DNA of 5,846 nucleotides from JBGPMO01 sp041487075 (GCA_041487075.1 JBGPMO010000041.1:1-5846); one strand, 5' to 3'; shown: positions 1 through 5,407, counted from the stretch's first letter. Translations and numbers: made by a program. The notes: generated by a model from the letters alone, not told the origin.

Positions 1-132
1 GAGATTCGCAAAGTCGATAACCGGAAGACTGGCTTCTGTTTTGGGTACGGGGAGTACGGGCGTGAGAGAAACACTTCCGCCGATCACAACTGCGAGTAAG
101 ATGATGGCCCCGATTTTTTTAAAGCGGTTCAT
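1..132 (-). CDS. Exported protein, 5' part only (possible T4SS-associated)
   Basis: Only the first 44 codons are present; the frame stays open to the left edge, so the protein is truncated by the window and not broken. The start is the ATG at 132. The N-terminus is a clear signal peptide or membrane anchor: a basic MNRFKK head, a hydrophobic core at about residues 7-22, and a possible cleavage region near TEAS at 32-35. The next visible stretch, LPVIDFANL, resembles the start of mature VirB5/TrbJ-type conjugation proteins, which often begin with PV-D--NL. That match is short and from memory, so the functional suggestion is weak. It lies 17 bases after the preceding leftward gene and probably shares its transcript. 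I see no Shine-Dalgarno sequence before the ATG, which suggests translational coupling. The call as an exported protein is fairly secure; the function is not. Confidence 0.6.
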   Translation of the reverse strand, partial: MNRFKKIGAIILLAVVIGGSVSLTPVLPVPKTEASLPVIDFANL

Positions 133-149
133 AGTGCCAATGACGACGT

Positions 150-920
150 TCACATTTGGAGCGCGAGTGCTTGCTTTAGTTCTCGGCCTACGCCGGTGAA
201 CTCATCGCTCACTTGCGGGAGGAGTCGAAGCGCAAAAATTGCAGTGAGCGGGTCGGCATCTGCATTGGTAACCGTTTTGAAGATTTCTCGGTAGCTTCCT
301 ATGAGGCGGATTTCCCGGAGATGGAGCGAGAGGAGCGATTGAGGAACGGGCAGGGCATAGAGTTCGTCTACGGCATTTCCGGCAGCCGCCTCGAGTGCGG
401 TGAAGTCAGATAAGGAAGGCGAGGAAGGATCGGTGGGAGTAGAAAGATATTTTTGCAATATATCGTTTAAGGCGATGGCATAGGCGCGTTTCTCTCCTGC
501 GCCATCAAGGGGCGTACGATGAATTTTTCCCGGGATCGTGTCTGGGCTGAATTTTTTTGCGTCGAAATTTTGCATGCCTGCCGTGAGCAGATCATCCACG
601 AGTTTTTTCGGGTCGGCAGCGGTAATCGTTCCACCGTCACTCGTTGGGGTTGGGCCGTCAGGATTTCGAGCGAGGAGAGAAGTGGTTATTTTTTGGGCAA
701 CTTCTTGCGTAAGATTTTTTCCGAGAGGGAGCGTTATTTGACTGGCGTCCGGTGCAGGGGTCTCTGATAGAGAAGCAAGCGATTCGGAGGGAGGAGTTGA
801 GGAATGAATTCCTTGTATAAAGAAAGATGTTTTATTCAGCGAAGCAGTTTTAGTGATGAGAAATAAGCCGAGCGCCACGGCGCCGATCACAATTCCTGCA
901 GCGATCAGTTTATTCCGCAT
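150..920 (-). CDS. Conserved-looking membrane-anchored protein, unknown function
   Basis: This 256-residue protein has one N-terminal hydrophobic segment (about residues 5-23) after a short MRNK head, giving a single-pass anchor or uncleaved signal with the rest outside the membrane. Residues 40-60 and 85-100 are rich in Ser, Thr and Pro, like a linker. The remainder is predicted mostly helical. It has no cysteine and no catalytic motif I recognise. The C-terminal half (about 185-245), with ALPVPQSLLSLHL followed by DADPLTAIFAL, resembles a recurring Parcubacteria protein type found beside conjugation or type IV secretion-like genes; that is recollection, not a search. The ATG at 920 is preceded by GAGGT at 925-929, 4 bases upstream, a usable ribosome binding site. 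It starts 12 bases after the rsmA stop, so it is probably in the same operon. The stop is TGA, which argues against a recoded-TGA organism. Confidence 0.75.
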   Translation of the reverse strand: MRNKLIAAGIVIGAVALGLFLITKTASLNKTSFFIQGIHSSTPPSESLASLSETPAPDASQITLPLGKNLTQEVAQKITTSLLARNPDGPTPTSDGGTITAADPKKLVDDLLTAGMQNFDAKKFSPDTIPGKIHRTPLDGAGEKRAYAIALNDILQKYLSTPTDPSSPSLSDFTALEAAAGNAVDELYALPVPQSLLSLHLREIRLIGSYREIFKTVTNADADPLTAIFALRLLPQVSDEFTGVGRELKQALALQM

Positions 921-924
921 TTCT

Positions 925-940
925 ACCTCAAATTATAGCA
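925..940 (-). promoter_or_regulatory. Possible extended -10 promoter box plus RBS before the 920 gene
   Basis: On the minus strand TGCTATAAT is an extended -10 element with a perfect TATAAT at 937-932. It is followed by GAGGT (929-925) and the ATG at 920. The hexamer overlaps the TAA stop of rsmA. No convincing -35 lies 17 bases upstream (CAGCTC at 960-955). A transcript from this box would begin at about 925-926, inside the ribosome binding site, so the box may be chance. If it is real, the anchored-protein gene could be transcribed separately from rsmA. Confidence 0.3.
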
Positions 941-1757
941 CAGCTTCTTTGAGGGAGCTGGCTAATTTTATTAACACTTTGAGTGAGAGCGCTCCCGGGC
1001 GTGCGTTTTGCGGCAAAGAGAGGCGCTCGAGGAGTTTTGTAAGGTCAAATTCCTTATTTTTGAAGCCGCTCCGGAGATTATTCCAGATAGTTTTCCTCGG
1101 TTGTTTAAAGAGAATTTTGACGAAACGGTAATACTGTTCACTTTCCTCTATTTCTTTGCCGGCAGGCAGAGCCAAATCCCTAGCAACGAGCCGGATGATT
1201 GCCGATGCGACTTTTGGCGGCGGGTTAAAATCCGTTGCTTTCAGCAGTTGGATAATGGATGGTTCTGCCCAAAATTGGGTTACCGCTCCTAACAGATTCA
1301 TTTTTGGAGGGCGAGCCGTGATCCGTTTTGCCACTTCAGCTTGGATCGTGAGCACCGCGAGGCGCGGCTTTTTCTTTTCGTCAGCCAAGATGCGAAGGAG
1401 GTGGCCGGTGATATAGTAGGGAATGTTGCCGGCCAATTTAAAAGAGGTGAGAGGTGAGAAATGAGAGATGAGAATCGGGAGGATTTTTAATGCATCTCCC
1501 GGTATGATTTCTAATCTTTCATTTCTCGTTTCTAATTTTTTAACCAACGCTTTGTCTTTCTCGATCGCCACTAAGGTGCATCCCATTTGAGAGCACGCCT
1601 GAGCAAGCGGGAGGGTGAGTGCGCCCTCCCCGGGGCCGATTTCAATGACCGTGTCACCGTTTTTCAATTCAAGCGCCGCAACAATTTTGTTGATTGCGGC
1701 GCGGTTTCCCAGAAAGTGCTGGCCTAATCGTTTTGTGGCTTGTGGGTCGCGTACCAT
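933..1757 (-). CDS. rsmA: 16S rRNA (adenine1518-N6/adenine1519-N6)-dimethyltransferase
   Basis: RsmA/KsgA dimethylates two adjacent adenines in the helix 45 loop of 16S rRNA using S-adenosylmethionine, a late step of small-subunit assembly in the cytoplasm. The 274 residues match the usual length (about 270). Visible motifs in order: GQHFL (12-16), SAM-binding EIGPGEGALT (39-48), the acidic E66-K-D, GDAL (87-90), catalytic NIPYYI (111-116), the IQAEVAKRI segment (138-146), FNPPPKVASAIIRL (177-190), and the C-terminal helical domain with FKQPRKTIWNNLR (217-229). The ATG at 1757 places GQHFL at the expected distance from the N-terminus; no Shine-Dalgarno precedes it. The gene begins 41 bases after the helicase stop and ends 12 bases before the next gene. 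Oddly, residues 72-84 and 95-104 are encoded by short tandem heptamers in opposite orientations, placed in a variable stretch between motifs. The catalytic motifs are untouched, so the enzyme should be active. Confidence 0.96.
   Translation of the reverse strand: MVRDPQATKRLGQHFLGNRAAINKIVAALELKNGDTVIEIGPGEGALTLPLAQACSQMGCTLVAIEKDKALVKKLETRNERLEIIPGDALKILPILISHFSPLTSFKLAGNIPYYITGHLLRILADEKKKPRLAVLTIQAEVAKRITARPPKMNLLGAVTQFWAEPSIIQLLKATDFNPPPKVASAIIRLVARDLALPAGKEIEESEQYYRFVKILFKQPRKTIWNNLRSGFKNKEFDLTKLLERLSLPQNARPGALSLKVLIKLASSLKEAVL
1447..1474 (+). repeat. Tandem heptamers RTGAGAR x4 inside rsmA
   Basis: Four contiguous seven-base units fit RTGAGAR without exception: GTGAGAG, GTGAGAA, ATGAGAG, ATGAGAA. 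They lie within the rsmA coding sequence and encode, on the minus strand, roughly residues 95-104 (ISHFSPLTS). A perfect four-unit heptamer is not a codon-driven pattern, because seven is not a multiple of three. Confidence 0.85.
1456..1528. repeat. Long imperfect inverted repeat within rsmA
   Basis: The left arm 1456-1476 and the reverse complement of 1506-1527 align over about 22 positions with 19 matches, two mismatches and one bulged base. Inside them, GGGAG (1477-1481) can pair with CTCCC (1496-1500). The whole could form a long hairpin in RNA or a cruciform in DNA, inside the coding region between the E66 motif and the NIPYYI motif. The arms are built from the two heptamer arrays. Confidence 0.75.
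1508..1535 (-). repeat. Degenerate heptamers TTAGAAA-like inside rsmA, opposite orientation
   Basis: Read on the plus strand the units are TTTCTAA, TCTTTCA, TTTCTCG and TTTCTAA, followed by a T-rich TTTTTTA. On the minus strand they read TTAGAAA, CGAGAAA, TGAAAGA, TTAGAAA. They encode about residues 75-84 (TRNERLEII) of RsmA. The units are related to the RTGAGAR array at 1447-1474 but run on the opposite strand, so the two arrays form an inverted pair. Confidence 0.75.
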
Positions 1758-1798
1758 GGGGTGTTACGGTTTTAAGAAATAGGTTTTGCGTTTTATCA

Positions 1799-3604
1799 TT
1801 ACTCGTCGAGATACACGATATCTTCATCAGGGAGTTCGTGGGAGTTCGTTGTAAGATTTATAAACTCGGTGAGTTCGGGAGGGATTTCGTAGATGAAGCG
1901 CGAGGGAATATGAGTAAACGTGATGGTAAGCGCGTGTCGCGCGCGGGTCATGGCGACATACATCAGCCGCCGTTCTTCTTCAAGAGATTCTTTTGTGCCG
2001 TATGCCATCTGGTGCGGGAGAAGGCCTTCAGCGGCGCCAGCAATAAAAACGTGGTCGAACTCAAGCCCTTTTGCCATATGAATGGTCATTACGGTGACAG
2101 GAGTTAGTGAATGGCGATGAGCAACTGGTAGATTTTGATTCGCAGATGCCTCAGTGGGGTGATCTGTTGCTTGCATCAGCGTTACGCGCTCCAGAAATTC
2201 CGGAAGCGTCTTAAATGTTCCAGCGAACGCAATGAGTTCTTTCACATTTTCGATTCGTTCGGGTGCGTTCTGGTATTCTTTTTCGAGTCGTGAAAGATAC
2301 TGCGTGGTTGCGAGGAAAAACGAGATGATTTCAGGAAGCGAGCGAGATGCGCCGAGCTCCGGGAGCGCCTTAAGCAGGGTTTCTGCAGAAGATTTTGGGA
2401 AGTTTTTAGAAATTCGCTCGGCGGCAATCACATCTTTTGGATTCGCGGCGAAGCGGAGGCCTGCCACAATGTCTTTTATTTCTTTACGTTCGTAAAAGCG
2501 AACCCCGCCGTAAATGCGATAGGGAATTTGAGCCACAATGAGCGCTTGTTCAATGGCCCGAGATTGGGCGTTCGTGCGGTAGAGAATAGCAGTTGATAAC
2601 GTCTTTGAATTATTGATTTCATGACCGATATAAGCGGCTTCTTCTTCTGCGTCCGGCGCGGCTACCACTCTGATCGGTTCTCCTGATGGGTTCTCGGTCC
2701 ACAATTTTTTCGGGCGCTGGAGAACATTCCCGCTTATGACCGCAGAAGCGCCCGTAATAATAGTTCCGCTCGAGCGGTAGTTTTGGTCGAGGACGACTAT
2801 TTTCGCGCCATGCCAATCATTTTCAAAGTTTAGAAAATTTTTGAAATCAGCATAACGCCAGCCATAGATTGCTTGCGCGTCATCGCCCACCACAGCGATA
2901 TTGCGGCGTTTCTCTGCTAAGAGGCGAACGAGTTCGTACTGCGCCGGGTTCACGTCCTGATATTCGTCCACCAGCACGTGATGTATGACCTCCTCATATT
3001 TTTTTAAAACTGCTGGATGTTCATGAAAGAGGACCGTTGGTTTTTCGATGAGGTCGCCGAAGTCAAACACATTCGCTTCTCGGAGAGCAGATTCATAGTT
3101 TTTAAAAAGCGTCATTCCCCGCGCATCGAAAATTTCCCCGGGGTCAAGTAGTTTATTTTTTACTTTATTGATTTGTGCGAGTACCTTTGCGGGCTTATAG
3201 CGTTCGAGGTTCCAGTCGAGCCCGCGAAGAATTCTTTTCAAAATAGAAAGACTGTCGTCATCGTCGAAAATAGTGTAAGCGGGAGTCCGGCCGAGGAGGG
3301 CCGCCTCGGCGCGAAGGATCTTTGCTCCGAATGCATGAAAGGTACCGATGAAAGGATAACTCATAACTGATGACTGATGACTTACGAAACTGTTTCTGTT
3401 ATTAGTTATTCTGTCGCGCATTTCGTCAGCCGCCTTATTGGTAAACGTAATAGCAATAATAGATTTTCCCGGCACACCGCGCTCGATTAAGCGAGCGAGA
3501 CGGCTCGTGAGTGTTTTTGTCTTGCCGGATCCGGCGCCCGCTACAATGAGGAGAGGGCCATCTCCATGATTTACTGCTTCTTCTTGTCGCGGATTTAGGT
3601 TCAT
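1799..3604 (-). CDS. uvrD: UvrD/PcrA-type superfamily 1A DNA helicase (short form)
   Basis: This ATP-driven 3'-5' DNA helicase would unwind DNA in excision or mismatch repair, or clear replication forks. All core motifs are present in order: Q motif NPRQEEAV (4-11), Walker A GAGSGKT (23-29), motif Ia ITFTNKAADEM (52-62), TFHAFGAKIL (88-97), Walker B VDEYQD (212-217), motif III VVGDDAQAIYGWRYAD (238-253), motif IV DQNYRSSGT (273-281), GGVRFYERKEIKD (366-378), motif V TIHMAKGLEFD (507-517), motif VI YVAMTRARH (549-557). At 601 residues it is shorter than PcrA or UvrD (about 720): the 2B region is reduced and the usual C-terminal extension is missing, ending in an acidic tail. The ATG at 3604 directly precedes the Q motif at the normal distance; no Shine-Dalgarno is visible. 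Residues 65-84, between motifs Ia and TFHAF, come from a heptamer inverted repeat. Whether it is UvrD, PcrA or Rep by function cannot be told from sequence. It probably heads the leftward operon with rsmA. Confidence 0.95.
   Translation of the reverse strand: MNLNPRQEEAVNHGDGPLLIVAGAGSGKTKTLTSRLARLIERGVPGKSIIAITFTNKAADEMRDRITNNRNSFVSHQSSVMSYPFIGTFHAFGAKILRAEAALLGRTPAYTIFDDDDSLSILKRILRGLDWNLERYKPAKVLAQINKVKNKLLDPGEIFDARGMTLFKNYESALREANVFDFGDLIEKPTVLFHEHPAVLKKYEEVIHHVLVDEYQDVNPAQYELVRLLAEKRRNIAVVGDDAQAIYGWRYADFKNFLNFENDWHGAKIVVLDQNYRSSGTIITGASAVISGNVLQRPKKLWTENPSGEPIRVVAAPDAEEEAAYIGHEINNSKTLSTAILYRTNAQSRAIEQALIVAQIPYRIYGGVRFYERKEIKDIVAGLRFAANPKDVIAAERISKNFPKSSAETLLKALPELGASRSLPEIISFFLATTQYLSRLEKEYQNAPERIENVKELIAFAGTFKTLPEFLERVTLMQATDHPTEASANQNLPVAHRHSLTPVTVMTIHMAKGLEFDHVFIAGAAEGLLPHQMAYGTKESLEEERRLMYVAMTRARHALTITFTHIPSRFIYEIPPELTEFINLTTNSHELPDEDIVYLDE
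3353..3412. repeat. Heptamer array and imperfect inverted repeat inside the helicase gene
   Basis: Four contiguous heptamers, AACTCAT, AACTGAT, GACTGAT and GACTTAC, occupy 3358-3385 (plus strand). Bases 3353-3370 match the reverse complement of 3395-3412 at 15 of 18 positions, and GAAAC (3386-3390) with GTTTC (3392-3396) adds an alternative small stem. The segment encodes helicase residues 65-84, including FVSHQSSVMSY, in the variable loop after motif Ia. The architecture (four tandem heptamers on one arm, a diverged inverted arm opposite) parallels the element in rsmA, although the heptamer itself differs. Confidence 0.8.
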
Positions 3605-3633
3605 GATACAATAGAGGGTATTAGTACTATACT
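3605..3633 (+). promoter_or_regulatory. Putative promoter of the LysM-M23 gene
   Basis: TATACT (3628-3633, 5 of 6 to TATAAT) lies 7 bases before the TTG start at 3641; a weak -35, GATACA (3605-3610, 3 of 6), sits 17 bases upstream. Transcription would begin at about 3640, at or next to the start codon. This -10 overlaps the opposing -10 at 3626-3631, so the two divergent promoters probably compete for RNA polymerase. Confidence 0.45.
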
Positions 3634-3654
3634 GAAAAAGTTGAGTTTTGCTAA
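3626..3654 (-). promoter_or_regulatory. Putative promoter of the helicase-rsmA block
   Basis: On the minus strand TTAGCA (3654-3649, 4 of 6 to TTGACA) and TATAGT (3631-3626, 5 of 6 to TATAAT) are separated by exactly 17 bases. Transcription would begin near 3619, giving a leader of about 15 bases that lacks a Shine-Dalgarno sequence before the ATG at 3604. The -35 lies inside the start of the divergent peptidase gene. Confidence 0.45.
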
Positions 3655-4642
3655 TCTAACAACCGTTATTGCGGTTGTTTTCGTCCTCGCGAGCATGGGC
3701 GCGGAGCTTGTTTTTTCAGGAGGAGTGGAGCCACGTGTGGCGCGAGCGGTTTCTGGCGGACCGGTAGTTCCTGCTCTCGGGATTTCCTCACAGGATGATA
3801 CCCTGCTTTTAGCAGACGCTGGCGTCGGCGAACTTTCCCTTCCAGACCCGGCCGATGATGCAGCCGGAGCCGCTACAGTCGACGCTACCGCAGTTCTGTC
3901 TTCCGGGAATCCATTGGGTATTTCTCTTCCTAATCGAGACGGCATTCTTATCTACCGGGTTCTTCGCGGTGATACGCTTTCGAGGATCGCGAACCGTTTT
4001 GGCATTACCGTAGATACGATTGCGTGGGCGAACCCGGGGGTTCATGGCGGATATCTCTCTGCTGGCGAAGAGCTTACTATTCTTCCGGTTACCGGAGTGG
4101 TTCACGAGGTAGCAACTGATGAGACCTTGGATACTATTGCGGGGCTCTATGGCGTAGCTCCCGAGCAAATCACGCGTGCGAACCCGAAGCTAAGCGGGCA
4201 AGAACCTGCCCCCGGCGACCCCCTTATCATTCCCGGCGGCAAACCAAGGCGGACCAGCGCAGGGCAGGAGCTTCCGAATCTCGTCGGCTATTTTGCGCTT
4301 CCCACCACCGGATTGAATTGGAAAGTGCTTCATCCGGTAAATGCGGTTGATATCGCGAACGCCTGCGGCACACCCGTGTATGCTTCTCAAGAAGGATTGG
4401 TTGCTGAAATTGGATCACCTCTTTCCTGGAATAACGGTTATGGCGGCTATGTCAAAATTGAACATCCGAATGGTACCGCGACCCGCTATGCGCATTTAAG
4501 CAGCGTACTGGTTACCGAAGGAGACTATGTGGCGCAGCGTGATAAGATCGGCGAAATCGGGAACACGGGGAATACCCACGGCCCCACGGGCTGCCACCTT
4601 CACTTCGAAGTAGCGGGAGCCCAGAACCCGTTTGCAAAGTAA
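3641..4642 (+). CDS. Exported LysM-LysM-M23 peptidoglycan endopeptidase
   Basis: This zinc metallopeptidase probably cuts or remodels peptide cross-links of the cell wall outside the membrane. Domains: a hydrophobic N-terminal signal or anchor (about 5-27), a Gly/Ala/Asp-rich linker (about 35-95), LysM 1 (about 103-149, with YRVLRGDTLSRIANRFGI), LysM 2 (about 153-198) for glycan binding, and a C-terminal M23 domain (about 224-333). Zinc ligands are visible: H231 and D237 in HPVNAVD, and H321 in HLH (319-321); H285 in YAHLS is the usual catalytic histidine. C242 and C318 (GCHLHFE) sit beside metal-binding segments and may form a disulfide. The protein ends soon after the domain. The TTG start at 3641 is preferred because the first downstream ATG (3695) would remove most of the hydrophobic segment; upstream, the frame is open only to 3599. 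No good Shine-Dalgarno is seen. A regulatory M23 role (as in NlpD or EnvC) is unlikely because the ligands are intact. Confidence 0.92.
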   Translation: MSFANLTTVIAVVFVLASMGAELVFSGGVEPRVARAVSGGPVVPALGISSQDDTLLLADAGVGELSLPDPADDAAGAATVDATAVLSSGNPLGISLPNRDGILIYRVLRGDTLSRIANRFGITVDTIAWANPGVHGGYLSAGEELTILPVTGVVHEVATDETLDTIAGLYGVAPEQITRANPKLSGQEPAPGDPLIIPGGKPRRTSAGQELPNLVGYFALPTTGLNWKVLHPVNAVDIANACGTPVYASQEGLVAEIGSPLSWNNGYGGYVKIEHPNGTATRYAHLSSVLVTEGDYVAQRDKIGEIGNTGNTHGPTGCHLHFEVAGAQNPFAK

Positions 4643-4650
4643 TTTGTTTC

Positions 4651-4699
4651 CCTTTGAGAAAAGGAATCCCCCACATGAGTCGAACTCGCGCGGGGGATT
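4651..4699 (+). terminator. Tandem hairpins after the M23 gene, probable terminator
   Basis: A small stem CCTTT (4651-4655) with AAAGG (4660-4664) and a GAGA loop is followed at once by a perfect 8-base-pair stem, AATCCCCC (4665-4672) with GGGGGATT (4692-4699). The 19-base loop holds a nested GAGT/ACTC stem (4677-4687). Only a short T-run follows (TTT, then AACTT), so it is not a textbook intrinsic terminator, but its place just after a stop codon and before the ruvA promoter fits termination or 3'-end protection. Confidence 0.55.
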
Positions 4700-4716
4700 T
4701 AACTTATATACCGTTG

Positions 4717-4729
4717 TATAATAGGAGAG
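4717..4729 (+). promoter_or_regulatory. ruvA -10 box and start-proximal AGGAG
   Basis: A perfect TATAAT (4717-4722) ends 7 bases before the ruvA ATG at 4730, so transcription would start at or beside the A of the start codon. No -35 consensus is seen 16-18 bases upstream. AGGAG at 4723-4727 is only 2 bases from the ATG, closer than ribosomes normally use. The arrangement favours a leaderless mRNA; if transcription comes from farther upstream, AGGAG could act as a badly spaced Shine-Dalgarno. Confidence 0.5.
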
Positions 4730-5302
4730 ATGATTTATGCGCTTACCGGCAACGTCGTAGCAAAGCGAGAGCATTTTTTTGTACTCGATGCTCATGGGGT
4801 GAGTTTTAAGATTGCGGCTCCGGCTGGGGTTCTTTCGGTACTGCCCGATCCCCCGGGCGAGGTAAAAGTGTTTACCTATTTGCACGTGCGCGAGGATGCG
4901 CTCGAACTCTACGGATTTTCAAACGAGCAGGAGCTCGCCCTTTTTGAATCGCTGAATTCTGTTTCCGGCATCGGCCCCAAATCAGCACTCGGCATTATGG
5001 GCATTGCGCGGGCGGATAAGCTTGCGGCGGCGATAAATGAGGGCCGCACCGAGCTTCTCACCCGTGCCTCTGGCATCGGCAAAAGAACTGCAGAACGAAT
5101 CATTCTAGAGCTTAGAGGAAAACTGTCATCAACCACTGCGCCACAAACCCTTTCTCTTATGGAATCCGATCTTGAGCTTGAGGAAACATTGGTTGCGCTT
5201 GGATTTAGCCAGAGCCAAGCAAAGACCGCTCTTCAAGAAATTGATCCGAAGATTACCGGATTTAAAGAACGGCTTCGCGCGGCATTACAGCAGAGGAAAT
5301 AA
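4730..5302 (+). CDS. ruvA: Holliday junction branch migration protein RuvA
   Basis: RuvA binds four-way DNA junctions as a tetramer and loads RuvB, which drives branch migration before RuvC cuts. The 190 residues are slightly shorter than the E. coli protein (203). Visible parts: an N-terminal OB-fold (1-62) opening MIYALTGNVV; the acidic pin E55-D56 in VREDALELYGF, at the same residue numbers as in E. coli; two helix-hairpin-helix motifs, SVSGIGPKSA (77-86) and RASGIGKRTAERII (112-125), which grip the DNA backbone; a short flexible linker (about 132-145); and the C-terminal RuvB-contacting domain (about 147-190) with LEETLVALGFSQSQA. The start is fixed by the canonical N-terminus. It sits alone on its strand between the peptidase and an unknown gene; ruvC and ruvB are not in this window. 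No key residue is missing. Confidence 0.97.
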   Translation: MIYALTGNVVAKREHFFVLDAHGVSFKIAAPAGVLSVLPDPPGEVKVFTYLHVREDALELYGFSNEQELALFESLNSVSGIGPKSALGIMGIARADKLAAAINEGRTELLTRASGIGKRTAERIILELRGKLSSTTAPQTLSLMESDLELEETLVALGFSQSQAKTALQEIDPKITGFKERLRAALQQRK

Positions 5303-5319
5303 AAGGGGAAACCCGTCAG

Positions 5320-5348
5320 TTGACCTTTACATGGCTTAGTGCTAGTAT
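5320..5348 (+). promoter_or_regulatory. Strong sigma70-type promoter of the 5445 gene
   Basis: TTGACC (5320-5325, 5 of 6 to TTGACA) and TAGTAT (5343-5348) are separated by exactly 17 bases, and TGC just before the -10 adds an extended -10 element. It is the best promoter in the window. Transcription would begin near 5354-5356. A short palindrome, GTCAGTTGAC (5315-5324), overlaps the -35 and could be a small operator, though ten bases are easily met by chance. Confidence 0.65.
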
Positions 5349-5355
5349 GTAGGAG

Positions 5356-5407
5356 TTCTGTCCTGTAGCCGATTTTGTCTGGGCATTCAGACCGGGAGCA
5401 GGCAGAG
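5356..5407 (+). other. Structured 5' leader of the 5445 gene with an orphan Shine-Dalgarno
   Basis: From about the predicted transcription start, TTCTG (5356-5360) and CCTG (5362-5365) can pair with CAGG and CAGAG (5399-5407) with one bulged T at 5361. They enclose a second perfect stem, GTCTG (5377-5381) with CAGAC (5388-5392). Immediately after the outer stem is AGGAGG (5408-5413), a perfect Shine-Dalgarno with no ATG, GTG or TTG at a useful distance. The likely working site is GAGGAG at 5435-5440, 4 bases before the ATG at 5445. The leader is about 90 bases. It matches no riboswitch or ribosomal-protein leader I recognise; it may protect the 5' end or act as a standby site. Confidence 0.45.

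Noticed and set aside
1694..2107. Rightward 137-residue frame across the rsmA-helicase junction
   Set aside because: It lies antisense to two confidently identified genes and shows no recognisable motif.
2100..2175. Possible further heptamer relic in the helicase loop before motif V (residues about 477-500)
   Set aside because: The segment looks like a lineage-specific loop, but the seven-base units are too diverged to separate from chance.
3695..3697. Downstream ATG as the start of the M23 protein
   Set aside because: It would delete most of the hydrophobic signal from a protein that must act outside the membrane. The TTG at 3641 keeps it and is well placed behind a -10 box.
3601..3945. 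Leftward frame opposite the M23 gene N-terminal region
   Set aside because: It is antisense to a signal peptide and low-complexity linker, has a Pro/Ser/Arg-rich composition typical of shadow frames, and has no start signals.
4677..4690. tRNA T-arm-like sequence (GAGTTCGACTC on the minus strand)
   Set aside because: The flanks cannot form a 5-base-pair T-stem or an acceptor stem, and no anticodon arm is present. It is simply the loop of the terminator-like hairpin.
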